This document shows, one piece after another, positions 51,550-58,593 of a DNA stretch of 59,506 bases. The stretch is from a virus: positions 1 to 59,506 of the IMG/VR virus record IMGVR_UViG_3300028666_000037, one strand, 5' to 3'. The notes beneath the pieces were generated by a model. It saw only the letters and a list, made by a program, of their open reading frames with translations, made no database searches and was not told where the DNA came from. The position numbers were made by a program, and so were the translations under genes. How positions within the stretch are numbered: the first letter of the stretch is position 1; each line of letters opens with the position of its first letter.

Positions 51550-51936
51550 TCAGCCCGCGAGCGCCTTCTCGGCGGCCTCGACCAAGAAAGCCGAGCGGTT
51601 GGGATTCCGTTCTTCGATCCGGCGTAGCAGATCCTCGGGCAGCATGACGTTGACGCGGACGCGGCGCGCCGACGGCACATCGACGCGCACCAGGATCCGG
51701 GCCACTTCGCGCACCTCGGGATCGTGCCGGATATCGTCGAGCGCGCTCGGCTCGGGAATGCGCTGACCTTCCTCGATCATCAGCTCGATATGCCCCTTCA
51801 GCCCTTCCTCGGCCATGCGCGCGGCTTCCTGAAGATCGCCGCCAGCGCTGGCGAGGCCCGGAATGTCGGGAAAGAACACGCTATAGCCGGGCTCGTCTCC
51901 GTTCTCGACGACGGCGGGAAAATATAAGACTGCCAT
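51550..51936 (-). CDS. hicB: HicB-like antitoxin
   Basis: 128 aa. N-terminal HicB fold (YFPAVVENGDEPGYSVFFPD, IPGLASAGGDLQEAARMAEE); C-terminal ribbon-helix-helix-like RVRVNVMLPEDLLRRIEERN, PNRSAFLVEAAEKAL. It neutralises HicA and represses the hicAB promoter. Starts 9 nt after hicA. Confidence 0.9.
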   Translation of the reverse strand: MAVLYFPAVVENGDEPGYSVFFPDIPGLASAGGDLQEAARMAEEGLKGHIELMIEEGQRIPEPSALDDIRHDPEVREVARILVRVDVPSARRVRVNVMLPEDLLRRIEERNPNRSAFLVEAAEKALAG

Positions 51937-51945
51937 GATGATCTC

Positions 51946-52134
51946 CTATCGAAGCCTGACGCCTGATTGCCGCTCGATACTCTTGAGCGTTCCGATTTTG
52001 ATGTCCTTCACGGGATGCGGCACCGTCACCAGCCCCGGCTTCGTCGGATGATTGAAATGGTGATGGCTCCCGGTTATGCGCTTCAACTGCCACCCGTCAT
52101 CCTTGAGAGCCGAGATGATGTCCGCGCTATTCAT
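51946..52134 (-). CDS. hicA: HicA-like mRNA interferase toxin
   Basis: 62 aa from ATG at 52134, chosen over a longer upstream start because the promoter and operator lie there. MNSADIISALKDDGWQLKRI, then TGSHHHFNHPTKPGLVTVPH and IGTLKSIERQSGV: dsRBD-like HicA with the catalytic His in GSHHHF. Precedes hicB, the usual order. In a phage such pairs serve prophage maintenance or defence against other phages. Confidence 0.92.
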   Translation of the reverse strand: MNSADIISALKDDGWQLKRITGSHHHFNHPTKPGLVTVPHPVKDIKIGTLKSIERQSGVRLR

Positions 52135-52170
52135 GTGTGTAAGACTACACACCATGCCCGCGCCCGTCAA
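52135..52170 (-). promoter_or_regulatory. hicAB promoter with overlapping operator
   Basis: Minus strand: TTGACG (52170-52165), 17-bp spacer, TAGTCT (52147-52142). The inverted repeat GTGTGT-6 nt-ACACAC (52135-52152) covers the -10 and is the likely HicB/HicAB operator. Transcription start would be about 52135, next to the ATG at 52134. Confidence 0.75.
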
Positions 52171-52356
52171 GCAAGAATGTGTGCCCGTGTGTATTAAATC
52201 CAGATTAATCCGGTTGCCCCCGCCGCCGAACGCTCCGCGAACAAACTCCACGGATTTTCCACGGCTTTGAAGCGCATGTTCTGGCAGCGTTCTGCAAGAT
52301 GCTGCATCGGGCGCCGGAATGCCCCTATCGAAAAGCGCGGATTTGCTTGGGTTTTA

Positions 52357-52410
52357 TGGTGCTGCCGGAAAGGATTGAACTTTCGACCTCTCCCTTACCA
52401 AGGCAAGGGA
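52357..52410 (-). other. attP: 3'-end of tRNA-Thr(GGU)
   Basis: On the minus strand, reading from 52410, the sequence has anticodon stem-loop CTTGGTAAG with GGT anticodon (+ strand 52397-52399), variable loop, T-arm GAAAG-TTCAATC-CTTTC and acceptor CGGCAGCACCA ending at 52357. No D-arm or 5' acceptor exists, so this is not a full tRNA but a copy of its 3' half. Tyrosine integrases use such sequences as attP core; the crossover is expected in the anticodon-loop to T-arm region. Immediately downstream of the integrase. Confidence 0.85.
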
Positions 52411-52433
52411 TGATCGCGAAAACGCCAATCAAA

Positions 52434-53516
52434 TCAACGCGTGGTTTTTAATTCCACGGATTTCGCACGGATTCGACGCTTCGCCGCCGCGCGCTTTTTC
52501 GTGGGCGCCGGCGGCGTCGGCAGCATCGCCGCGCGCCCGGCTTCCTCGCTCGCGACGGCGTGCTCGTAGCGGGCGACGGATTTCTCGTCGTCCCAGCGAC
52601 CGGTTGCGATCAGCGCCTTCTTGTCGGCACCGCCATAACGGCGCATCCAGGTCGCCCAGGTGTGACACCAGATGTGAAACTTCACTCCGGGCGGCAAGGT
52701 GATGCCGGCAAGCTTCAGCGTATCGGCCATGAGATTGTAGAGCCGGCCGTTCTTGTTGAAGCGGAAAACCTTCTCGCCGGGGCGGTCGAGGCCGCGCGGA
52801 TGATTGGCGAGCTTTGCCACCACCACAGGCGGCAGGAAAACGCCGCGGGGCTTGCCGGTCTTAGTCGTGCCCAGATAAGCGTAGGCTTCGGCGACTCGCG
52901 TGTAATCGCAGCCCAGCTTCAGGGCGTCGGAAAGGCGCATGCCGGTGTAACAGAGCACGAAGAGGAAGATCTCGAATTCCGGATCGATCTGCCGTGCCGC
53001 GGCGAAGATCGCGAAGGCGCGCTCGGGCCAGAGCCAATCGGTGCGCTGCGTGCCTTGCGATCCTGGCGGCCGGCGCAGGCTGCGCTCGATCCCGGCGCGC
53101 TTCAGCACGGCGGAGACCGGCGTATAGACTTGGCGGTTGCGGGTCGCCGGCGACGTATTCGGATGGAGCTCGAGCGCGATCGCGTCGATCGTCGCCTGGG
53201 TGATTTCCGTCAAGGGCAGGTTTTGCAGCCGCGCGGTGAGACCGGTCCATTTGCCGGTGTCGGGATCGAAGCGGCCGAGGAAGCGGCCATCGCCGCCGGC
53301 CTCGAGATAATCGCGCACGGCGTCTAGGAAGACCGGCTCGCCGCGCTTGGAAAACTCACCACGTTCGATGCCGCTGCGGATTTGGTCGAGCTTCTTTTGC
53401 GCGATTTTTTTGTCAGCAGTTCCTGCACTCTCGTCAACGTAGCATTTGAGGTACGTGCCGCGGATGCGATAGTTTTTCGAGCGGCCTTGACGCGGCGGGA
53501 TGAGCTTGAGGGGCAT
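52434..53516 (-). CDS. int: Tyrosine-type integrase with Arg-to-Cys at box II
   Basis: 360 aa. N-terminal Arm/SAM-like part (about 65-150), catalytic domain with Arg194 (CYTGMRLSDAL), Lys in GTTKTGKPRGVF (219 or 222), box II HIWCHTWATW (His281, Cys284, His285), Trp308 (GRWDD) and Tyr317 (ARYEHA). The canonical box II is HxxR, so Cys284 sits where the second catalytic Arg should be (codon TGT at 52665-52667, one transition from CGT). Activity is therefore doubtful. Adjacent attP and the overlapping xis-like gene form the integration module. Confidence 0.9.
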   Translation of the reverse strand: MPLKLIPPRQGRSKNYRIRGTYLKCYVDESAGTADKKIAQKKLDQIRSGIERGEFSKRGEPVFLDAVRDYLEAGGDGRFLGRFDPDTGKWTGLTARLQNLPLTEITQATIDAIALELHPNTSPATRNRQVYTPVSAVLKRAGIERSLRRPPGSQGTQRTDWLWPERAFAIFAAARQIDPEFEIFLFVLCYTGMRLSDALKLGCDYTRVAEAYAYLGTTKTGKPRGVFLPPVVVAKLANHPRGLDRPGEKVFRFNKNGRLYNLMADTLKLAGITLPPGVKFHIWCHTWATWMRRYGGADKKALIATGRWDDEKSVARYEHAVASEEAGRAAMLPTPPAPTKKRAAAKRRIRAKSVELKTTR

Positions 53517-53683
53517 GGCAGGCTCCGGTAGAGCTGATCGAATTCGAGGCGATCGAGCAGAATATGGCGGCCGGAGCGTTTGCCAAGCCCCAGGGAGGCG
53601 CAGAGCTCCTTCGTCCCGCGCACGCCGCGGTGCAGGCGCTCGGCGGCTTCTTCAGCGGTGATGGGCCAATCAGCGTCGCTCAT
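53324..53683 (-). CDS. Excisionase-like HTH protein overlapping the integrase
   Basis: 119 aa. First 60 residues: WPITAEEAAERLHRGVRGTK, LGLGKRSGRHILLDRLEFDQ, LYRSLPCPSSSS, an HTH_17/excisionase-like domain; C-terminal 50 residues are basic and Ser/Ala-rich (RVQELLTKKSRKRSSTKSAA). Its last 193 nt overlap the integrase start in another frame. Predicted role: control of integrase directionality or its expression. Confidence 0.75.
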   Translation of the reverse strand: MSDADWPITAEEAAERLHRGVRGTKELCASLGLGKRSGRHILLDRLEFDQLYRSLPCPSSSSRRVKAARKTIASAARTSNATLTRVQELLTKKSRKRSSTKSAAASNVVSFPSAASRSS

Positions 53684-53702
53684 TGCTTCCCAAATGACAG
53701 TG

Positions 53703-53912
53703 TTATGCGTTGTGGGCGTGGAGCTCTTGATAGATAAATTTTGCAGCCAGCGGCCAAAGCACGATCACGACAGGCCCAACAAAAACGGTCGCCGTGATCC
53801 CTCTCCATTGTCCTGTTCGGGAATGCCAATCGACTGTCCACCAAATAAAAATTCCCACGCCGCAAACGAGATAGGTGATGACCACTTTTCGGGCGACGGT
53901 TAGAAACATCAT
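53703..53912 (-). CDS. 69-aa two-TM protein
   Basis: ATG at 53912 (second ATG at 53909), GAAGGGGAAA upstream. MMFLTVARKVVITYLVCGVG, then FIWWTVDW and a second helix TATVFVGPVVIVLWPLAAKF. Inner-membrane small protein of unknown function. Confidence 0.6.
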   Translation of the reverse strand: MMFLTVARKVVITYLVCGVGIFIWWTVDWHSRTGQWRGITATVFVGPVVIVLWPLAAKFIYQELHAHNA

Positions 53913-53929
53913 TTTCCCCTTCGTTGACG

Positions 53930-54316
53930 TTATGCGACGGGTACCGCCCGGCGCGTCGCGCGGTCCAGGCGCTCGATCTCGGCGACGATCAAGGCCGCCG
54001 CCTTGATGAGAAGATTGCGGCGCAAGCCCGGCTTGGCGTGCTTGTTAGCGACCACCTGATTGCCGTGGCCGGGTCGCTTATCGAAGCGCTCGGCCCATGG
54101 CCACGGATCGTTATATTGTCGGCTGTTCGCTCTGACGTCTTCCCGATAAAGCAGCACGGGCGACGCGTAGCACGCCGCCGCGAGCGCCAGGCTGCCGTCA
54201 TCGTGCTCGTCGTCGTGATCGAGTGCATAGCCTTCCTTGGTGATCTGGCGCGCGCGCTCGCTGGCGATCTCGTCGATCACGCGTGCCGTTGCTTGGGCGG
54301 CTTCATCGGCCTTCAT
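53930..54316 (-). CDS. Phage early protein with HDD motif
   Basis: 128 aa from ATG at 54316 (MKADEAAQATARVIDEIASE). RARQITKEGYALDHDDEHDD, then LALAAACYASPVLLY and DPWPWAERFDKRP, a pattern found in many uncharacterised phage early proteins. The HDDEHDD stretch could bind metal. Function unknown. Confidence 0.65.
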   Translation of the reverse strand: MKADEAAQATARVIDEIASERARQITKEGYALDHDDEHDDGSLALAAACYASPVLLYREDVRANSRQYNDPWPWAERFDKRPGHGNQVVANKHAKPGLRRNLLIKAAALIVAEIERLDRATRRAVPVA

Positions 54317-54494
54317 CGTTGTTCCCCTTCTGACTTTCCTCAATGTGATCTTGAAAGGAGGCTGAGGCGGCAAACGACGAGAATCGGTAACCGGTTGTCC
54401 ACCCGCAGGCGCATCGTCCAATGATGCCTTTGGCTTCTCCCTTGTCGTCGCGCTCCAGGTGAAGGGTGCCGTCGACAAGCTTGTGTTCAGTCAT
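54303..54494 (-). CDS. 63-aa hypothetical protein (C-x-C motif)
   Basis: ATG at 54494 with AGAAGGGGAAG upstream. MTEHKLVDGTLHLERDDKGE, IGRCACGWTTGYRFSSF. Overlaps the next gene by 14 nt. Single CxC; function unknown. Confidence 0.6.
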   Translation of the reverse strand: MTEHKLVDGTLHLERDDKGEAKGIIGRCACGWTTGYRFSSFAASASFQDHIEESQKGNNDEGR

Positions 54495-54501
54495 GGCAGT
54501 G

Positions 54502-54521
54502 CTTCCCCTTCTGTGATGTTA
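54502..54521 (-). repeat. Gene-boundary element copy
   Basis: Minus-strand TAACATCACAGAAGGGGAAG: stop codon plus ribosome-binding GAAGGGGAA, variant of the exact repeat at 55299-55319 and 55897-55917; another variant is at 53913-53932. Confidence 0.7.
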
Positions 54522-54989
54522 TGCGCCGGCTGCGGCGTCGCCGCTGGTCTCAGTCGCCGCCGCTTTCATGGATTCGATCAGCGCAAGGGCCTCGGCGCGC
54601 GTCGCCTTCGGCTCATACTCGTATCCATCGAAATTGCCGTCGCCGTCGCCGATCGAAATCGGAACGACGTATTCCGGGTGACCGCGATAGATTTTGGTCA
54701 ACTCGGCGAGCTCGTCATCGCCGCTGGCATTGACCGCCTCGGCAATATCCTCATAGGTCTCGTGCGGCTCGGTAATGGTCGACCAACCAATATGCTCGAG
54801 CGTCCCGCCCTTCGGTTCATGATGCTCGGAAAGAACGAGTTGCACGCCGAGCAGCGAGAGACGCGCCGCATAGCGAAGATCGCCTGTACTGAGGAAGCTG
54901 GCGAGGGCGAGCACGTCCCGCGGTCTCCACTCTTCCGGTTTGCATCGGTCGTGATGAATGGTGAAGGTCGACGTCTTTGATTCGCTCAT
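54519..54989 (-). CDS. 156-aa acidic hypothetical protein
   Basis: MSESKTSTFTIHHDRCKPEE, DVLALASFLSTGDLRYAARL, then VVPISIGDGDGNFDGYEYEP. Many acidic residues. No family recognised; early operon member. Confidence 0.55.
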   Translation of the reverse strand: MSESKTSTFTIHHDRCKPEEWRPRDVLALASFLSTGDLRYAARLSLLGVQLVLSEHHEPKGGTLEHIGWSTITEPHETYEDIAEAVNASGDDELAELTKIYRGHPEYVVPISIGDGDGNFDGYEYEPKATRAEALALIESMKAAATETSGDAAAGA

Positions 54990-55009
54990 TGGCTGCTCTT
55001 CCTGCGCGT

Positions 55010-55312
55010 TTAATCGATTTCGGAGAGATCAAGCAGAAACCCGCTCTTTTGTGCTGCCTTGAAGCCCTGTTCGGTCGCGGCGTAGCCACTTCCAGCGACG
55101 GCACCATCTTCGTTGAAGAGCCCATTGCGGAACGCCGTGAGGCCTTTGCGCTTGAGCGAGCGGCATGCGCGGCGCACCGTCTTGCGATCAATCTTTGTCC
55201 CATCGCTGATCGTATCGAAGGCAAAGTAAAAGTGCTGATCGCTCTGAAACTTGGCGGCGAGGAAGCCAAGCACGCGCTTCTCATCGTCGCGGCGGATGAT
55301 TTCCCCTTCCAT
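55010..55312 (-). CDS. Winged-helix-like protein starting MEGE
   Basis: 100 aa from ATG at 55312, inside the gene-boundary repeat. MEGEIIRRDDEKRVLGFLAA, DTISDGTKIDRKTVRRACRS, LKRKGLTAFRNGLFNEDGAV resembles a winged HTH (KIDRKTVRRACRSLKRKGL). Might regulate early genes. The first four residues MEGE are shared with the gene upstream because both use the repeat. Confidence 0.65.
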   Translation of the reverse strand: MEGEIIRRDDEKRVLGFLAAKFQSDQHFYFAFDTISDGTKIDRKTVRRACRSLKRKGLTAFRNGLFNEDGAVAGSGYAATEQGFKAAQKSGFLLDLSEID

Positions 55313-55319
55313 GACGTTA
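55299..55319 (-). repeat. Exact 21-bp gene-boundary repeat, copy 1
   Basis: Minus strand TAACGTCATGGAAGGGGAAAT less its last base is a 20-mer; the full exact match to 55897-55917 is 21 bp. It contains the stop TAA of the upstream gene and the ATG of the next. Confidence 0.85.
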
Positions 55320-55910
55320 AGCCGCCGCCGGCGTGGTGACATCGTTGGGATGCGAGCACAGCGCCGTGTCGCTGTCGTCGCGCATAAACCAAACGTAGTG
55401 ATCTTGATTGCGGTGATAGACGCGCGTCGCGGGCAGTCCGCCGACGAGGATGCGCTCGCCGACGCCAGGCGGATCGGCAATCCGGCGCACGTGCGCGATC
55501 ACGAGAAAATCGCCAAAGGATTTGTCATAGACCGCAGTGAAATCCCGCCACGCCTTCGCCATGGCTTTCGCTGGCGATCGCGCCGAATAGATCGCCTCAT
55601 CATACCCGTCGACACGGACGGCATAGGTCCGGATCGGGCCAAAGCGTTTCGCGCGGCGCTTAAGCCGCCGCTTACCGCTCCACAAATCCCACATCTTGAT
55701 CATGGCGCGACCTTCTTCGATCCAAAGGTCATCATTCCAGGTCAGTTTCAGGATAGTGATCTGCGTCGATCGTGGGCGGCAGGCGATCGCCTCACGCACG
55801 AAGGATTCCATCTGATCTTCGGTGAGAAAGGCGCCTTTCATCTCAGGCGCCATGCCTTTGTCGTGCAGCACGACAAACCAGCGCTTGATGGTGGCAATTT
55901 CCCCTTCCAT
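55317..55910 (-). CDS. 197-aa hypothetical protein starting MEGE
   Basis: ATG at 55910 inside the second copy of the repeat. MEGEIATIKRWFVVLHDKGM, then LTEDQMESFVREAIACRPRS and IRTYAVRVDGYDEAIYSARS. Late FMRDDSDTALCSHPND. No family recognised. Ends in the first repeat copy (TAA at 55317-55319). Confidence 0.6.
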   Translation of the reverse strand: MEGEIATIKRWFVVLHDKGMAPEMKGAFLTEDQMESFVREAIACRPRSTQITILKLTWNDDLWIEEGRAMIKMWDLWSGKRRLKRRAKRFGPIRTYAVRVDGYDEAIYSARSPAKAMAKAWRDFTAVYDKSFGDFLVIAHVRRIADPPGVGERILVGGLPATRVYHRNQDHYVWFMRDDSDTALCSHPNDVTTPAAA

Positions 55911-55917
55911 GACGTTA
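55897..55917 (-). repeat. Exact 21-bp gene-boundary repeat, copy 2
   Basis: Identical to 55299-55319. Contains the TAA of the 83-aa gene and the ATG of the 197-aa gene. Confidence 0.85.
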
Positions 55918-56166
55918 TGCGTCCTTTGCCGGTGCCGGCGCTGGTATCTGATGCGCGTGATCGCCGAGATAGCGCTCGGCCGTGACCACGTAATGCACGG
56001 CGCGCAACACCTGGCGCGCCAGCTCGGCGCGGGCCCGCGCATCGCGAACGCTGATTTTGCCCGCGCGCAGCGCTTTCAAATCACCAATAAGGTCATTGGT
56101 GAATGTCGATAGATTGAAGCGTTCGCTAAGCGGCGCGGGCTCGGTAAGCGGCTCGGGCAATTTCAT
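55915..56166 (-). CDS. 83-aa hypothetical protein
   Basis: Helical, polar: MKLPEPLTEPAPLSERFNLS, LKALRAGKISVRDARARAEL, ARQVLRAVHYVVTAERYLGD. Overlaps the upstream gene by 41 nt. Function unknown. Confidence 0.6.
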   Translation of the reverse strand: MKLPEPLTEPAPLSERFNLSTFTNDLIGDLKALRAGKISVRDARARAELARQVLRAVHYVVTAERYLGDHAHQIPAPAPAKDA

Positions 56167-56491
56167 GCTCCAAATGCTTTAGGACGATCCAGGCTTCGGC
56201 AAGGTCGCGGCGGTCATTGAAATTCTTCGGACCATTTGCGTGATGGCCGATGTTGACACGCTTGCAATGAATGCAGAGCGTCGAGTGCTCCCAGGGATAG
56301 ACGTTCGGCTCATCACACAGCGCGCAGGCGCGCGGCTCATCGACGATCGGCGGCTGTGGCGGCAAGATGATCTTTGGTCGGGGCGGATCGCTAGCTCGGC
56401 GCTCGATCCAAACAAGGCGTCGCTTGCCGCCCGGCTTGTCGGGCGGGAGGATTTCGACATCATAATCGATTGCGTCGTCATCCATGGGCAT
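56126..56491 (-). CDS. 121-aa zinc-finger-like protein
   Basis: ATG at 56491 or 56485 (MPMDDDAIDYDVEILPP). ACALCDEPNVYPWEHSTLCI then HCKR: two Cys pairs about 18 residues apart, likely a zinc knuckle. C-terminus helical. Similar small proteins occur in phage early operons. Function unknown. Confidence 0.6.
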   Translation of the reverse strand: MPMDDDAIDYDVEILPPDKPGGKRRLVWIERRASDPPRPKIILPPQPPIVDEPRACALCDEPNVYPWEHSTLCIHCKRVNIGHHANGPKNFNDRRDLAEAWIVLKHLEHEIARAAYRARAA

Positions 56492-56648
56492 TAGGTGCCC
56501 TGTCCGGCGCTCCAAGTTTTTGAATCGCGCGCATCTCTTTCGTCGTCATGCCGCTCAAGGCGTGATTGCTGCCGCTCGGCTCGATAAGCGGAATGCCGTC
56601 GATCCAGAAGCTCCACAGCCGGCGCCAGGTGGTCGAGACCGCGGTCAT
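56478..56648 (-). CDS. 56-aa hypothetical protein
   Basis: ATG at 56648 (MTAVSTTWRRLWSFWIDGIP). Contains two Trp clusters and ends GAPDRAPNAHG. Lies 4 nt after the pyrophosphorylase-like gene. Function unknown. Confidence 0.5.
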   Translation of the reverse strand: MTAVSTTWRRLWSFWIDGIPLIEPSGSNHALSGMTTKEMRAIQKLGAPDRAPNAHG

Positions 56649-56652
56649 CGGA

Positions 56653-57558
56653 TCACCAGCCTCGCCCTGGCACATAGGTCGCGCGCGGCTTGCCTTCGCC
56701 ATTTTTGACGCGCAGATATTTATCGGTCTCGCAAAGAATGTTCGGCACGTCGCTGAAATCCATCACGACGCCGGTCTCATCGGTCACGCGCTCATAGATC
56801 GCGCGCATTTCCTCGAGCGCGCGATCCTGCGGCAAGGAAAAATCAAGGCGCCGGCCGTGCAAGCGATTGAGCCCGCGGATCGTGCCGGGCCCGGCCGCGG
56901 CCCATTTCTGCCGGTCGGCGGCATGCTCGAGCAATTTGGTAAAGCGCATGTCGACCACGGCTTGATAGGCCATGAACGCCCCCCATCCGGGGAATCGCAT
57001 CAGGTCCATGTGAACGTCGCGCAGGGAAGGCTTGCCGCCGAAGAGCAATCGAAACGTGCCGATGCGCTGCCACAGCGTGCCGATCACGGTCTCGGCGATG
57101 TAGCGGCTTTTCGGCTGGCCCTTTTCGCTGCCGGCGCTGATCACATAGGCGCCGGTCCAAACCTTGGCGCCCTGCTCTTTGCGATCCTCAAGAAGCTCGG
57201 TTAGAAGATCGGGGCGCCAGTGGGGATGCGACGGCCAGGCGTCGCCTTGATTACGGCCAATCCAATCGTCGCCAGTATCGCTGACACCGTACATCGCGAC
57301 GGCCAAGGTTTCGGGCCAATTGATTTGACGCGCGATGCACAGCATGAGCCACAGCAAGGGATGATCGGCGAAGGGCTCGCGGATGTGTTTGCGGATCCAG
57401 ATTGTCACGCGATCGTCTTCACGGCGCACATTGCAGAAGCGATAAGCCGCCAGGATCGGATCGCCGGTCAGCGGCGCGCCAACTGGCCGGCGCAGCTTGC
57501 GCTCGCGGATCGCCTCGCGTTCCTTGACCCAGTACCACAGCGGCGCGTAGTCAACCAT
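56653..57558 (-). CDS. Clade-2 alpha-glutamyl/putrescinyl-thymine pyrophosphorylase-like protein
   Basis: 301 aa from ATG at 57558 (site GAGGGAAGCGGAA). TGDPILAAYRFCNVRREDDR (about 33-52), then LLWLMLCIARQINWPETLAV and TGDDWIGRNQGDA; late PGWGAFMAYQAVVDMRF and AAGPGTIRGLNRL, the latter an HhH-like pattern. This order matches aGPT-Pplase2 proteins described from hypermodified-DNA phages, also labelled nucleotide kinase domain proteins. They would act on 5-hydroxymethyl-dU-derived thymine. No dUMP hydroxymethylase is visible in the window, so the pathway is incomplete or host-supplied. Confidence 0.7.
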   Translation of the reverse strand: MVDYAPLWYWVKEREAIRERKLRRPVGAPLTGDPILAAYRFCNVRREDDRVTIWIRKHIREPFADHPLLWLMLCIARQINWPETLAVAMYGVSDTGDDWIGRNQGDAWPSHPHWRPDLLTELLEDRKEQGAKVWTGAYVISAGSEKGQPKSRYIAETVIGTLWQRIGTFRLLFGGKPSLRDVHMDLMRFPGWGAFMAYQAVVDMRFTKLLEHAADRQKWAAAGPGTIRGLNRLHGRRLDFSLPQDRALEEMRAIYERVTDETGVVMDFSDVPNILCETDKYLRVKNGEGKPRATYVPGRGW

Positions 57559-57569
57559 TTCCGCTTCCC

Positions 57570-57656
57570 TCACTTATAGGTGCGCATCGCCGCGTGCATC
57601 GCGATCAGAAACACCACGCCGATCGCGACCCATTGCAAACCATCCATGTCGCTCAT
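57570..57656 (-). CDS. 28-aa TM peptide
   Basis: Decoded: MSDMDGLQWVAIGVVFLIAM, HAAMRTYK. Ribosome site AGGGAAGCGGAA upstream. One TM helix. Very short; supported by the site and clean start and stop. Function unknown. Confidence 0.5.
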   Translation of the reverse strand: MSDMDGLQWVAIGVVFLIAMHAAMRTYK

Positions 57657-57675
57657 GATTTCCGCTTCCCTATCG

Positions 57676-57984
57676 TTATGCGTCTGCCCGTTGCGGATCC
57701 GCGATCGCGCGCAGCGGCGCTTTTGCCAGCTCGATCGCGGTGATGAACTCGAGCGCAGGCGGTGACATCGCGGCAAAGCGCTCGCCGGCGCGATCAAGGA
57801 TCAGGCAGGCGATCGACAGCAATTGCACCGGGTGGCAATCGACCGTGCCGAGGGCCACAAATGCACGTTGAGCGCCCATTGCTGTCACGGTCCCGGCGAA
57901 GACGCCGGCCTCTTGATCGGCCGTCGCGTGCTCGCGCACAAACCGGGCAAGCTGCAGAATTTCGGCAGGGTTGCGGTCAGTCAT
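57676..57984 (-). CDS. 102-aa hypothetical protein
   Basis: ATG at 57984 (MTDRNPAEILQLARFVREHA). Helical, mixed charge; two Cys. Overlaps the upstream gene by 8 nt. Function unknown. Confidence 0.55.
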   Translation of the reverse strand: MTDRNPAEILQLARFVREHATADQEAGVFAGTVTAMGAQRAFVALGTVDCHPVQLLSIACLILDRAGERFAAMSPPALEFITAIELAKAPLRAIADPQRADA

Positions 57985-58258
57985 CGCAAAGCCTCTTGAG
58001 TGTGCGGATCTCCTCGCCAGCATTGGAGAAGAGCGGCAGCGCGCCATGAAGGCCTCGATTTCCGCGGTCGGTACATTCGGACAGCTTCAGCGGATGCGCG
58101 TCTTGCTCGAATGCGGCGCGCGCCAGGCCGTAATCGCGGGCCTGTTCAAAGGCGTGCTCGAGCTTGGCGTCAAAGCCTTTGGAAAAGACTGCGAGCTGAT
58201 CAAGATCGCGACGCGCTTCGCGGGCGAGACGTTTCGGGGCTATGCGGGGGTTTTTCAT
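57977..58258 (-). CDS. 93-aa hypothetical protein
   Basis: ATG at 58258 (MKNPRIAPKRLAREARRDLD). Basic helical N-terminus; ends EEIRTLKRLCDD. ATGA overlap with the upstream gene. Function unknown. Confidence 0.55.
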   Translation of the reverse strand: MKNPRIAPKRLAREARRDLDQLAVFSKGFDAKLEHAFEQARDYGLARAAFEQDAHPLKLSECTDRGNRGLHGALPLFSNAGEEIRTLKRLCDD

Positions 58259-58593
58259 GGTGTCTTCCAATCTGGAAATGCTCGCTCGAGCGAGCGGTCC
58301 CACCATCTTTGCCGCAATCCGCGAAAGCCGGGAATAGGTGCGTCTATCGTGACCGCAACGCCGCCGCCGCGCCGACAAATGCAGCCGGATTGAACGCGCG
58401 TCACCGGCGCAAACCCGCGCAGCTTGCCATGCGCGACCACATAGAAGCGATCGCCGGGCTTGATCAGGCGCACGAATGAATGCCCACTAAACCAGCCCCA
58501 TTCTTCGCCGGTCTCAGGGTCGCCGGCCGCGTCGCCCTCGGCAATCCAGTCAAACCAGAAATCTTTTGGGCAGGTGCCGACGAGATCCGTCAT
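58255..58593 (-). CDS. ASCH/PUA-like phage protein
   Basis: 112 aa from ATG at 58593. CPKDFWFDWIAEGDAAGDPE, TGEEWGWFSGHSFVRLIKPG, DRFYVVAHGKLRGFAPVTRV and FRGLRQRWWDR. The KPGDRFYVVAHGKLRGF part looks like the ASCH/PUA beta-barrel family, which binds RNA or modified bases. ATGA overlaps at both ends. Function not established. Confidence 0.55.
   Translation of the reverse strand: MTDLVGTCPKDFWFDWIAEGDAAGDPETGEEWGWFSGHSFVRLIKPGDRFYVVAHGKLRGFAPVTRVQSGCICRRGGGVAVTIDAPIPGFRGLRQRWWDRSLERAFPDWKTP

Noticed and set aside
52357-52410. Functional tRNA-Thr gene
   Set aside because: No acceptor 5' strand or D-arm upstream on the minus strand; only the 3' half is present, typical of attP.
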